A DNA stretch of 64,000 nt from Chryseobacterium sp. Leaf201. GTDB taxonomy: Bacteria > Bacteroidota > Bacteroidia > Flavobacteriales > Weeksellaceae. Positions within the stretch are counted from its first letter, which is position 1, and each line of letters opens with the position of its first letter. The translations under genes were made by a program, and so were the position numbers. Below the pieces are notes generated by a model, which was not told the DNA's origin, did no database searches, and saw only the letters and a program-made list of their open reading frames with translations. Shown here piece by piece: positions 36,719 through 45,772 of the stretch. Location of the stretch: contig NZ_LMKA01000057.1 in assembly GCF_001421435.1 (NCBI RefSeq), forward strand, positions 1-64,000, read 5' to 3'.

Positions 36719-37242
36719 TAAAATTTCTTTACAATCTTCTCAAACGTATTGATATTCCGGCTGGTGAACTGGTCTTTCAGGTTTTTCCTGCCTAAAATTT
36801 TCCCGAATGTCGAATCTAAAGTATTCCCTTTCGGGACCTGCCAGTAGAACGTGCCGTTTATAATTTTTGCCTCTTCATGCTCGGTTTTCAAGGCTTTCTG
36901 AAATTCTGACATCAGAATATCATCCACGCCTGCATTTCCGATGAACGCATACGAATGCAGATTTTCATTTTTTTCGAAGGGGTTGGCATTCCATATCGCT
37001 TCCGTCTCCGGTTGTGATTGTATGAATAAAAATGCTTCATAGGAAAAATGTTCAGAAACGGCTTTTTCAAGGATAATTTTCAGATCTGCTGCCTGTTGAT
37101 CAGATGAAAAAACAATATTTCCTGAAGCAAGTACAGAAACTGCGTCCTCCATTCCTGCATTTTTAAAAACCTCGCAGGCTTCCGCCATTTTCATATTGGT
37201 CCCTTTTACATTGATGCCACGAAGAAAAGCACAGTATTTCAT
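36718..37242 (-). CDS. DUF1697 domain protein
   Basis: A 174-residue soluble protein filled by DUF1697, with the diagnostic CAFLRGINVKGTNMKM start and VLASGNIVFSS block. The C-terminal QVPKGNTLDSTFGKILG is also family-typical. The biochemical role of DUF1697 is not established. The 5' leader carries four copies of a heptamer repeat immediately before the start codon, which may affect its expression. It is coupled to the small membrane protein downstream. Confidence 0.9.
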   Translation of the reverse strand: MKYCAFLRGINVKGTNMKMAEACEVFKNAGMEDAVSVLASGNIVFSSDQQAADLKIILEKAVSEHFSYEAFLFIQSQPETEAIWNANPFEKNENLHSYAFIGNAGVDDILMSEFQKALKTEHEEAKIINGTFYWQVPKGNTLDSTFGKILGRKNLKDQFTSRNINTFEKIVKKF

Positions 37243-37244
37243 AG

Positions 37245-37278
37245 TTAGGATTAGGGATTAGGGATTAGGGATTAGGGA
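37245..37278. repeat. Heptamer tandem repeat TTAGGGA
   Basis: Four perfect TTAGGGA units (37251-37278) and one imperfect unit (TTAGGA) lie directly upstream of the DUF1697 start codon (37242, minus strand). Confidence 0.9.
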
Positions 37279-37297
37279 AAATACATTTATTAATCTT

Positions 37298-38785
37298 TTA
37301 ATCAACTCTTTCGTATAAATTATAATCTGTTCCGGAAGGTTTTAAAATATAGATTTTCTCAAGGATTTTATTATTGCTTTTCAAGTGATCTTTCACACGG
37401 AACTCTTTTAATAATTTATAATGAAGCCTGAAATATTCAGCGTCTTTTCCTGTATACAAATCATCATAGGAAAGAAGGTATTTCGGCTGTCTCTTTTTAA
37501 TCGTATTGATCCGGAAATTCGGTTTGTCTTTAATTATTTCCTGCTGAACTTCTTTATCAACCAACCCTACTTCATCAATTGCTTTTAATCCGGAAAAATA
37601 AGGCACGTAACCGGCAGGCTCAAGAAAAATCCACTGGTTTTTATCCTTTTCATAGGTATTCAGGAACAATCCGATGGTTCTTCTGTAGTTCCATTCCCCG
37701 TTTCCGGTAGCTATGGAATGGACTGTCTGGAAGGCCAGCATAGGAATGATGTAAATTATAATCAGTGCCGCAAGCCAGAGGTTTCTTTTTACCTTCTGTT
37801 CCATTACGAAAATCAGAACCGGAACAAACAGAAGAATCTGCGGAACCCAGTAATACCAGTCGAAAAGGCTTTTCTGTGAAAGGAAAACAAGCTGTTTTAC
37901 CCATCCGAAAATAAAGATCATCCAAAGGAAGTAATTCCTCTTTTCTTTCTGGCGGATTAAATAGATGAAGCACAATACCTCGAAAATCAGCAGTACAATG
38001 GTCAGCGGATTAAAATCTCCCGGAAGCTTCAGCATTCCCCAGAAGTTCCCGAAATTTGATGTAAAATAGCCTACATTCTGTTCCCATGTAAAGGCTTTAT
38101 CGTAAGCAAGCTTCTTCGCAATAATGGTATTGTTGACCACTTCACCGAAATAAAACCAGTTGAAGGCCAGGGTAACGGAAATTCCAAGGATTCCTCCTAA
38201 AATATAATTCCATCTGATCTTTCTCGTCCATAAAAGATCCGTTAAGAACACAATTCCCAGGAAAATAACGGTATCGATGCGGGTAAATAAAATCAGTACC
38301 GGCAGAACAATAAATGCCCATTTTTTGCCTTTGTGAAAGCCGTAATACAGGAGTGCCATTTCCAGGAAGAAAAGGATTCCGTATTCCATTCCCAGGATAG
38401 AAATTTTAATGGCAGGCGGTAAAATCCCGATTAAAAATATGAACAGCGCTTTATGCCAGGCATTTTTGAGCAGCAGATGGGAAAGAAACAGGCTCCCGAT
38501 TGTGAAAAGGATAGAATTAAAAATAAGAAGCGGCGCAATGAAGTATTCTTTCCCGAAAGCCACAGTAAAAAACCACGAAACAAAAACATAGAAATGCGTT
38601 GTGGATGCGGAAATTTTTACCGGCCCGTTAAAACCGATAACTCCGTAATCCAAAAGGTTCTGGGCTACTCTCCAGGTGATGAATGCATCTTCCTGGATAT
38701 AGTGGGTGAGTAAAAATAAAAGCTTGAAAACAACTGTAAACAATACAGCATACCACGGGATTCTTTTACTTTTTATGTCTGTCAT
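37298..38785 (-). CDS. GT-C-like integral membrane glycosyltransferase, hypothetical
   Basis: A 495-residue protein with about ten or eleven membrane helices in the first 375 residues and a soluble C-terminal domain. The first periplasmic loop carries an EDAFITWRVAQNLL motif, similar to the (E/D)DAFI-R-A-NL sequence in GT-C transferases that use lipid-linked sugars. Start ATG 38785 (MTDIKSKRIP) is preferred to the TTG at 38806. It is close to the large DUF2723 protein, which is also GT-C-like, and is separated from it by a terminator. A sugar and acceptor cannot be predicted. Confidence 0.7.
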   Translation of the reverse strand: MTDIKSKRIPWYAVLFTVVFKLLFLLTHYIQEDAFITWRVAQNLLDYGVIGFNGPVKISASTTHFYVFVSWFFTVAFGKEYFIAPLLIFNSILFTIGSLFLSHLLLKNAWHKALFIFLIGILPPAIKISILGMEYGILFFLEMALLYYGFHKGKKWAFIVLPVLILFTRIDTVIFLGIVFLTDLLWTRKIRWNYILGGILGISVTLAFNWFYFGEVVNNTIIAKKLAYDKAFTWEQNVGYFTSNFGNFWGMLKLPGDFNPLTIVLLIFEVLCFIYLIRQKEKRNYFLWMIFIFGWVKQLVFLSQKSLFDWYYWVPQILLFVPVLIFVMEQKVKRNLWLAALIIIYIIPMLAFQTVHSIATGNGEWNYRRTIGLFLNTYEKDKNQWIFLEPAGYVPYFSGLKAIDEVGLVDKEVQQEIIKDKPNFRINTIKKRQPKYLLSYDDLYTGKDAEYFRLHYKLLKEFRVKDHLKSNNKILEKIYILKPSGTDYNLYERVD

Positions 38786-38840
38786 TGTGCTTCTTTGATT
38801 CAGCAAATATAACCTTAAAATTTCTGAGGCACAATAAATA

Positions 38841-38868
38841 AAAAAACGGAACCGAAGTTCCGTTTTAA
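38841..38868 (-). terminator. Terminator after DUF2723 gene
   Basis: On the minus strand AAAACGGAAC and GTTCCGTTTT pair around a TTCG loop, followed by a T run. Confidence 0.88.
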
Positions 38869-38877
38869 GTTTTGTTA

Positions 38878-41800
38878 TTATTGGGTTGCTTTGATAATGG
38901 AGGTGGTGATCTGATTTTCCTTTTCTTTCGAATAAGTAGAATCAAAAGGTTCCATAATATCAAACAGATACTGGTAGAACGGTGTGATCTTCTGAACCTG
39001 TTCAGATTCGTTCATCGCTTTTTCTTTGCCCATTTCTTTAAGGTTTTCAACGAATGTGTTGAATTTCTTATCGATCGGTTCTATGGATTTTACCAGATAA
39101 TCGTATGCTTTATCTTTCTTCCCGATTTTTGTGTATGCATCGGTAACGGCAGAAACCACCAGGGAATATTCCATCGGCTTGGTCCTGATCTGTCTTCTCA
39201 GATAACTTTGGTCTGCTTTGCTTAAGCTCATGTAATAATCATATTCCTCAAAAATTCCTTTTTTAAGAACTTCTGCAAGCTTCAGCCCTTTGGCTTCCTG
39301 TCCTGAAACAATATATCCATACGCCATTGAACTTAAGGAACGCGGATCATTGTATTTCTGTGCCGGGATTTCTTTTGAAGCGAGGTCCAGCATCTCAAGG
39401 GCTTTCCCTTTCTGGCCGATTGCCGATAAAGCTGCTGCAGCCCTGCTGGCCGATGCCCTGTAGCTCATAATGTTGGACGTTGCAGTCTCATCAAAATGAG
39501 TATCCAGATCCTTGAAGTTACCCCATCTGTAGTTTTTCACCACGTTGTATAAAGAATTGGCATCTACCCTTCCCATTTCTCCGTCCGGCGTCTGCGGCGT
39601 GTGGATCGGGATCAGCCTGTAGCTGAATCCGTCAAACTGAAGATATTCGTCAAGGTAGAAAATATTTTCACTGTCATAGATTCCTCCCGAAGAGAAGTTG
39701 ATCGGCTTTTTCCAGTCGAAATTGGCCAGGATATCCAGCATGATCAGGTTATTCTTGTATAAGGTATTGGATTTATACGTAATCATGATCTGGTTCACCG
39801 TATTGGCAAGATCTGCCTGATTGATGATGCCTGCCTGTAATGCATTTGCCTTGTTTACCGGTAAAATGAATTTATTCACAGGTAAAATATTGTATTTCTC
39901 ATATTTCTCTTCCCCGAAATACATTTTAAGAAGTTCGTTTTTCGCAGGAGAAGTATATTTAAGAAAGCTGATTGCTTCCTTCATAGTCATTGAATCCTGA
40001 GTAAGGTATTTCCTGAACTCGGCAAATTCCGTTTCCGGAGCTCCCTGTTCTTTCAGCATGGAGAACAGCCCTTCCCAGTCATCCTTTTTCATCATATAGA
40101 TCTGGTCGTTCACACCGTCCCTGTAATCTTCATGGGTCAGAACACCCGGAACCGGAGCTGCGTTGTAGGTCCTTCTCTTGATCTGATCAATATTCCAAGG
40201 TGTTGAAGCCAGTGTAAAGTTAACTACTTTTACATCATCTCTGAACTGTTCGGTTTCCTGGATTGCCCATACCGGATAGGTATCATTATCACCGTATACA
40301 AACAAAATGTCGTTTTTAGGCAGCGATTTCAATACGGAATACCCGTAATCGTAAGAAGTATACCGGTCATGCCTGTCGTGAACATTGTAATTCTGGAATC
40401 CCATTAAGAAAGGAACCCCCAGTAAAACCACACCGGCCACGATATTGGCAGCATTGGATTTTACTTTTGACTTTAACAGCCAGAGAATAGCACCCGCTCC
40501 CAATCCGATCCAGATGGCAAAAACGTAGAACGATCCTACCATGGCATAATCTCTTTCTCTCGGTTCAAAAGGTTTTACACCCGTGTAGAAAACAATTCCC
40601 ACACTCATCAGTATAAAGATAGAAAGCATGGCGTAGAATCTTCCGAAATCCCTGTTCAGCTGGAAAAAGAACCCGATTAATCCCAATAGCAATGGCAAGA
40701 AGAAGAATTTTACCGTACTTTCATTCTTGAATTTCGCAGGCATCTTGTCCTGATTTCCTACAATGCTATTATCAATAAAAGGAATTCCGGAAATCCAGTT
40801 CCCTCTTGTGCTTTCCATATTCCCTTCAAGGTCATTCTGGCGGCCTACGTAGTTCCACATCAGGTATCTTAAGAAGTAATACCCGTTCTGGAAAGTAATG
40901 AAATAGTCCAGGTTCTGTGCCAGGGAAGGCTTCTGGATGGTAATTAAATTATACGGTTTCACCTTTAAATAATCGGAAGCCGTAATGGTTTTGTTTTCAT
41001 ATTTCTGCCTTAGCTCGTCGAAAATCTGCTTGGCTTCAGGGCTGTTGGCAACATCTTCATTGGCATAGTTAAATGAAAAATCCGGTGCGCCGTACATTGA
41101 AATATAATTAGACATCACGTCTTTATCTTCATTGAACATCCTCGGCATAAAACCTACATGGTCTTTATTGAAAACATATTTAAAACGGTCGCCGGTTTTT
41201 CTATAGGTTCCCGTCTTTTCGTCTTTTTCGTATGTTTCCCCTGTTTTTATGGTATTGAAACTTCCGTCTTCTTTTTTCTCAATTCCGCCTGATGTAAGGA
41301 AAGCCGTATAGTTCTGCCCGTAAATGGTAGGCCAGTCGCCGTACTGCTCACGGTTATAATAATCCAGCATCCCGATGGCGTTATCCGGGTCATTAAGGTT
41401 CATCGGTGGATTGGCATTGGCCCTGATAGGGATTACCATCCAGCAGGAAAACCCGATCATCATGAACACGACAGATAAAGCAATCGTCTGATACAGGTTC
41501 TTCTTAAGCTTTTGTGAATAGTTGATCAGGAAATAACACAGCGCCACCATTAAAATAAACCCTACAATGGTTCCGGAATGGAAAGGCAGGCCTAATCCGT
41601 TCACAAAGAAAATCTCAAGCTTCCCGAACAACGTCATGATCAGAGGGAAAATCCCTTTGAAGACGATGGCCAGAATAGCCAGCGTGATGACATTGGCAAG
41701 AATAAAATTCTTCCACGTGAATTCATATTTTCTGGCGTAATATATAAAGCATACGGCAGGGATTGCCAGCATACACATCATGTGCACCCCTACAGAAAGT

Positions 41801-42363
41801 CCTAAAATAAAGAAAATCAAAATAATCCATCGCTCGCTGTCCGCAGCCTGGTGTTCATTTTCCCATTTGGTAATCAGCCATACCAGCAATGCAATGAACA
41901 TTGATGCCATTGAATACACTTCCCCTTCCACGGCGGAAAACCAGAAGGTGTCTGAAAAAGTGAAACATAGCGCTCCTACAACCCCTGCAAACAGGATAGA
42001 AATTTCCTGATGCTTTGTAACATCTTCAAAATCCTTATGAAGAAGCCTTCTTACAAGATGTGTAATCGTCCAGAACAGGAACAGGATGGTGAAAGCACTG
42101 AACAGCGCAGACATCCCGTTGATCACAATAGAATAATTTTCGCCTTTTCCTAAAGCAAAAATGGCTGCCACAGCACCCACAATCTGGAATAATGCAGCAC
42201 CGGGGGCGTGCGTTACTTCAAGTTTTACTGCTGAGGAAATATACTCGCCACAATCCCAAAAACTGAAATTGGGTTCTATGGTGGACAAGTATGTGATAAA
42301 TGCAATGGCGAAAATCACCCATCCGAGAACGGTGTTCCACTGCCTGAAAGTCCAATTTTTCAT
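38878..42363 (-). CDS. DUF2723 (TMEM260-like) membrane glycosyltransferase, 1161 residues
   Basis: A very large integral membrane protein. The DUF2723 domain occupies the N-terminus with PNFSFWDCGEYISSA, KLEVTHAPGAALFQ and repeated helices. Human TMEM260, an O-mannosyltransferase, belongs to this family, and Bacteroidota members are candidates for general protein O-glycosylation. A large periplasmic region with DILFVYGDNDTYPVWAIQ follows the central helices, and the last 200 residues look helical and TPR-like (MSYRASASRAAAAL, EYSLVVSAVTDAY). ATG at 42363 is clear. The terminal sugar is unknown. Confidence 0.88.
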   Translation of the reverse strand: MKNWTFRQWNTVLGWVIFAIAFITYLSTIEPNFSFWDCGEYISSAVKLEVTHAPGAALFQIVGAVAAIFALGKGENYSIVINGMSALFSAFTILFLFWTITHLVRRLLHKDFEDVTKHQEISILFAGVVGALCFTFSDTFWFSAVEGEVYSMASMFIALLVWLITKWENEHQAADSERWIILIFFILGLSVGVHMMCMLAIPAVCFIYYARKYEFTWKNFILANVITLAILAIVFKGIFPLIMTLFGKLEIFFVNGLGLPFHSGTIVGFILMVALCYFLINYSQKLKKNLYQTIALSVVFMMIGFSCWMVIPIRANANPPMNLNDPDNAIGMLDYYNREQYGDWPTIYGQNYTAFLTSGGIEKKEDGSFNTIKTGETYEKDEKTGTYRKTGDRFKYVFNKDHVGFMPRMFNEDKDVMSNYISMYGAPDFSFNYANEDVANSPEAKQIFDELRQKYENKTITASDYLKVKPYNLITIQKPSLAQNLDYFITFQNGYYFLRYLMWNYVGRQNDLEGNMESTRGNWISGIPFIDNSIVGNQDKMPAKFKNESTVKFFFLPLLLGLIGFFFQLNRDFGRFYAMLSIFILMSVGIVFYTGVKPFEPRERDYAMVGSFYVFAIWIGLGAGAILWLLKSKVKSNAANIVAGVVLLGVPFLMGFQNYNVHDRHDRYTSYDYGYSVLKSLPKNDILFVYGDNDTYPVWAIQETEQFRDDVKVVNFTLASTPWNIDQIKRRTYNAAPVPGVLTHEDYRDGVNDQIYMMKKDDWEGLFSMLKEQGAPETEFAEFRKYLTQDSMTMKEAISFLKYTSPAKNELLKMYFGEEKYEKYNILPVNKFILPVNKANALQAGIINQADLANTVNQIMITYKSNTLYKNNLIMLDILANFDWKKPINFSSGGIYDSENIFYLDEYLQFDGFSYRLIPIHTPQTPDGEMGRVDANSLYNVVKNYRWGNFKDLDTHFDETATSNIMSYRASASRAAAALSAIGQKGKALEMLDLASKEIPAQKYNDPRSLSSMAYGYIVSGQEAKGLKLAEVLKKGIFEEYDYYMSLSKADQSYLRRQIRTKPMEYSLVVSAVTDAYTKIGKKDKAYDYLVKSIEPIDKKFNTFVENLKEMGKEKAMNESEQVQKITPFYQYLFDIMEPFDSTYSKEKENQITTSIIKATQ

Positions 42364-42546
42364 AGTTTTAAATCAATTACGCGAAAATAAGGCTTTTATA
42401 TGATTTTACACGGGTTTTAACAAAATTTAAAGGTTTTGGCTCGTTTTTTGAGAAGTTTGATTTTTGGAGAGAAAGCTTGAAAAATAAATTTATTCTTTTA
42501 AACATCAGAAATCAAACAAAAGTTTAGAAATAAATTTATTTTTTTG

Positions 42547-42554
42547 TATTTTTG
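42547..42554 (+). promoter_or_regulatory. TATTTTTG -7 element before the PLP synthase gene
   Basis: Exact TAnnTTTG match 33 bases before the ATG at 42587. A -33 TTG was not obvious. Confidence 0.5.
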
Positions 42555-42586
42555 CCGACAGATTTTTATTGGAAAAATAACAAATA

Positions 42587-43624
42587 ATGAGTAATGTTTA
42601 CGATAATATACTTGGCCTAATAGGAAACACGCCTATGGTAAAGCTTAACACTGTGACGAAAGATATTCCTGCAACCGTTTATGCCAAGTTAGAATCATAT
42701 AATCCTGGACATTCCACTAAAGACAGAATCGCATTTCATATCATAGAAAACGCTGAGAGAAAAGGTTTATTAAAAGAAGATTCCGTAGTGGTAGAAACTA
42801 CTTCAGGAAACACAGGATTTTCAATTGCAATGGTCTGCATTATCAAAGGATATAAATGCATCCTTGCCGTAAGCGACAAAACGAAGCCTGAAAAAATTGC
42901 CTATCTTAAGGCTCTGGGAGCTACCGTCTATATCTGCCCCGCAAATGTTCCGGCCAATGATCCCAGATCATATTATGAGGTAGCCAAAAGAATAGCTCTG
43001 GAAACCCCGAACTCTATTTATATCAATCAGTATTTCAATGAACTGAATATTGATGCACATTACCAGACCACGGGTCCGGAGATCTGGGAACAGACACAAG
43101 GTAAGATTACTCATCTTTTCGCATGTACCGGAACCGGAGGAACATTATCCGGATCTGCCAAGTTCTTAAAGGAGAAAAATCCCGGTATTAAAATCATCGG
43201 TGTTGATGCAGACGGTTCTATCTTAAAAAGCTATCACGAGACCGGAGAAATTCATAAGGAAGATGTACACCCTTACCAGATTGAAGGCATGGGAAAAAAC
43301 CTGATCCCTTCTGCCCTTCTCTTCGATAAAGTAGATGAATTTGTGAGGGTAAATGATGAAATGTCAGCGTACAGAACCCGTGAAATTGCTTTGAAGGAGG
43401 CTATTATGGGCGGATATACAACAGGCGCTGTCACTCAGGGGCTGATCCAGTATGCACAGTCTCACGAGCTTACCGCAAATGACCTCGTGGTATTAATTTA
43501 TCCAGACCACGGATCCAGGTATATTACAAAGGTATACAGTGATAAATGGATGGCCGAGCAGGGATTCGTTAACAACTGCGTTCACAATTATGATGAAGTT
43601 TTTAAAACGGAATTCATCAAATAA
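42587..43624 (+). CDS. Cysteine synthase-family PLP enzyme, possible cysteate synthase
   Basis: A 345-residue fold-type II PLP enzyme. LIGNTPMV and KLESYNPGHSTKDRIA (PLP Lys about 45) start the fold, TTSGNTGFS (about 70) is the substrate loop, and GTGGTLSGSAK (about 187) binds phosphate. The usual GGS of cysteine synthase is replaced by GHS before the Lys, and no CBS domain is present. By family it could make cysteine, cystathionine or a related amino acid. The nearby AOS-family acyltransferase suggests L-cysteate as product for sulfonolipid synthesis. That role is inference. Confidence 0.82.
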   Translation: MSNVYDNILGLIGNTPMVKLNTVTKDIPATVYAKLESYNPGHSTKDRIAFHIIENAERKGLLKEDSVVVETTSGNTGFSIAMVCIIKGYKCILAVSDKTKPEKIAYLKALGATVYICPANVPANDPRSYYEVAKRIALETPNSIYINQYFNELNIDAHYQTTGPEIWEQTQGKITHLFACTGTGGTLSGSAKFLKEKNPGIKIIGVDADGSILKSYHETGEIHKEDVHPYQIEGMGKNLIPSALLFDKVDEFVRVNDEMSAYRTREIALKEAIMGGYTTGAVTQGLIQYAQSHELTANDLVVLIYPDHGSRYITKVYSDKWMAEQGFVNNCVHNYDEVFKTEFIK

Positions 43625-43650
43625 ATAAGGAATAAAGAATTTATACAAAT

Positions 43651-43683
43651 AAAGCCTTTTTTGTAATTACAAAAGGCTTTTTT
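43651..43683 (+). terminator. Terminator between the PLP synthase and acyltransferase genes
   Basis: AAAGCCTTTT (43651-43660) and AAAAGGCTTT (43671-43680) arms are followed by a T run. Co-transcription with the next gene would need readthrough. Confidence 0.88.
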
Positions 43684-43703
43684 ACTTAAAAAACAGTAAT
43701 ACA

Positions 43704-44966
43704 ATGTTGGATATTTTTGACAGAATAAAACAAAACCCGGGACCTCTTGGGCAATTTGCAGATTATGCTGAAGGATATTTTGTTTTTCCTAAACTGGAAG
43801 GGCCGATCGGTCCGAGAATGAAGTTTCAGGGGAAAGATGTAATTTTCTGGAGTGCAAACGATTATTTAGGACTTTGCAACCATCCGGAAGTACTGGAAGC
43901 TGATGCCAAAGCTGCCGCAGAATTCGGGATGTTTTACCCGATGGGTGCAAGAGCGATGTCAGGTGAAACCCAGCAGCACCAGCAACTGGAAAAAGAACTG
44001 GCAGAGTTTACCCAGAAAGAAGCGGCTTATCTGCTGAACTTCGGATATCAGGGAATGGTTTCTGCAATTGATGCTCTGGTAACAAGACATGATGTCATTG
44101 TTTATGATGCAGATTCCCATGCCTGTATTGTAGACGGCGTACGTCTTCACATGGGTAAAAGTTTTACATTCAAACATAACGATATTGCAAGCTTGGAGAA
44201 AAACCTCGCACGTGCCACCAAAGTAGCTGAAGAAAACGGAGGCGGAATCCTGGTTATTACGGAAGGTGTTTTCGGGATGCGCGGTATGCAGGGAAAACTG
44301 AAGGAGATCTGTGAGCTGAAGTCAAAATTTAACTTCAGGCTTTTAGTTGATGATGCACACGGTTTCGGAACTCTTGGAAAAACGGGAGCCGGAGCAGGTG
44401 AAGAACAGGGCTGCCAGGATCAGATTGATGTTTATTTTTCTACTTTCGCCAAATCAATGGCCGGTTTCGGAGCATTCCTTGCGGGAGATCAGACGATCAT
44501 CAGGTTCTTAAAATACAACCTGCGTTCTCAGATTTTTGCCAAATCTTTAACCATGCCAATGGTAATCGGAGGTTTAAAGAGGCTTGAACTTTTAAGAACA
44601 CGTCCGGAAATCAAAGATAAATTGTGGGAAAATGTAAACAAGCTTCAGAACGGACTGAAGGAAAGAGGCTTTAACCTTGGGAATACAAACACCTGTGTAA
44701 CGCCTGTTTTCATTGAAGGAACTACCATTGAAGCTACCCTTTTAGCAAAAGATTTAAGAGAGAATTACGGAGTCTTTACATCCGTTGTGGTCTATCCGGT
44801 AATTCCTAAGGGAATGATCCTGTTAAGATTAATTCCTACCGCTTCACATACCGATTCAGAAATTAACGAAACGCTGGAAGCCTTTGAAGGCATCCGTGAA
44901 AAGCTTATTTCCGGACAGTATAAGGAAATGGAAAAAGAAATGAACATCGAGTACAAGCAAATGTAA
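43704..44966 (+). CDS. Alpha-oxoamine synthase-family acyltransferase (cysteate or serine fatty acyltransferase)
   Basis: A 420-residue fold-type I PLP enzyme related to KBL, AONS and serine palmitoyltransferase. It has the WSANDYLGLCNHP substrate motif, DSHACIVDG, the ring-binding LLVDDAHGFGTLG (about 215) and the PLP Lys in STFAKSMAGFG (about 250). The GMFYPMGARAMSGET sequence differs from biotin-type AONS, where GSGGSR is expected. Flavobacteria use such an enzyme to condense cysteate with acyl-ACP for capnine and sulfobacins. It lies just after a cysteine synthase-like gene, which could supply the amino acid. Serine palmitoyltransferase remains an alternative. Confidence 0.84.
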   Translation: MLDIFDRIKQNPGPLGQFADYAEGYFVFPKLEGPIGPRMKFQGKDVIFWSANDYLGLCNHPEVLEADAKAAAEFGMFYPMGARAMSGETQQHQQLEKELAEFTQKEAAYLLNFGYQGMVSAIDALVTRHDVIVYDADSHACIVDGVRLHMGKSFTFKHNDIASLEKNLARATKVAEENGGGILVITEGVFGMRGMQGKLKEICELKSKFNFRLLVDDAHGFGTLGKTGAGAGEEQGCQDQIDVYFSTFAKSMAGFGAFLAGDQTIIRFLKYNLRSQIFAKSLTMPMVIGGLKRLELLRTRPEIKDKLWENVNKLQNGLKERGFNLGNTNTCVTPVFIEGTTIEATLLAKDLRENYGVFTSVVVYPVIPKGMILLRLIPTASHTDSEINETLEAFEGIREKLISGQYKEMEKEMNIEYKQM

Positions 44967-44986
44967 CCGATTATTAAAATAATAGT

Positions 44987-45023
44987 AAAAACAGCTGTAG
45001 GACCTTCTTACAGCTGTTTTTTT
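44987..45023 (+). terminator. Terminator after the acyltransferase gene
   Basis: AAAACAGCTGTA and TACAGCTGTTTT arms followed by a T run. Confidence 0.9.
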
Positions 45024-45153
45024 GTAACAAATATTTAAAATATAATTAATATGGCAATTCCAAATTTTTAACATATTTTAACTCATATATACTGTAATAC
45101 CTTCATATAGCGTTATATTGTGTTAAAAATTAGGCTCTTAAGTCAGGTAAGGG

Positions 45154-45161
45154 TAAATTTG
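45154..45161 (+). promoter_or_regulatory. TAAATTTG -7 element before the glucosaminidase gene
   Basis: Exact TAnnTTTG match. Transcription would begin near 45168, inside the upstream ATG at 45167, so the ATG at 45188 is the likely start. Confidence 0.55.
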
Positions 45162-45187
45162 CCCTCATGATTTCAGAACATACAATT

Positions 45188-45655
45188 ATGAAACACAATG
45201 TTAAGTACTTAAGAATTGTAATTTTGAGTTTAGTGTTTAGTTTAATTTCTATTGTCGGTAACGCACAAACCCATACCTACTTAGAAAGAAATAAAGCAAT
45301 CGCATCTGAGCTTTCCTTGAAATACGGTATTCCGGTTTCAATTATTCTTTCCATAGCATTCGTTGAGTCCGGCGGAGGTACCAGTAAAAACTCCGTAACC
45401 TATAATAACCATTTCGGTATTGTAGGCAAAAACAATCCTCAGTCACGATACAGAAGTTTTTCTTCGGTGAGAGAATGCTACGAGGCATTTTGTAAGTTAG
45501 TCGTAAAAAAAGACTATTATTCAGCTTTAAAAGGAAGCGGTGATTTCTCCAGATGGGTAAAGGCCATTGCATCCGCAGGCTACTCTACCCGCCCGAAGGA
45601 ATGGATGAGAAGAATTAATCTTATCATCACCAAATACAGCCTTTCAAGCCTGTAA
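45188..45655 (+). CDS. Secreted glucosaminidase-like (GH73) protein
   Basis: A 155-residue protein with a Sec signal peptide ending near residue 27 (VGNAQ). The catalytic-type Glu is in FVESGGG, followed by YNNHFGIVGK and the YEAFCKLV segment, which are the GH73/N-acetylglucosaminidase blocks. It should cleave peptidoglycan or act on GlcNAc-containing glycans. The domain is compact, with no SH3 or LysM anchor. It precedes an O-acetylation locus that would modify the same class of polymer; whether they cooperate is inference. Confidence 0.88.
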   Translation: MKHNVKYLRIVILSLVFSLISIVGNAQTHTYLERNKAIASELSLKYGIPVSIILSIAFVESGGGTSKNSVTYNNHFGIVGKNNPQSRYRSFSSVRECYEAFCKLVVKKDYYSALKGSGDFSRWVKAIASAGYSTRPKEWMRRINLIITKYSLSSL

Positions 45656-45678
45656 AATCAACAGAATTTATAATTTCC

Positions 45679-45709
45679 AAGCTCCGTAAAACGGAGCTTA
45701 TTTTTTTTC
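45679..45709 (+). terminator. Terminator after the glucosaminidase gene
   Basis: AAGCTCCG/CGGAGCTT hairpin followed by a run of T. Confidence 0.9.
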
Positions 45710-45772
45710 ACATTTATATTGTAAAGACTGATTTATCTGATTAAATTAGCCGGACAAATTTCCTTACGTTTT

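Noticed and set aside
37245-37278. Possible CRISPR array or telomere-like element
   Set aside because: The units are seven bases long, contiguous and without spacers; it is a simple tandem repeat.
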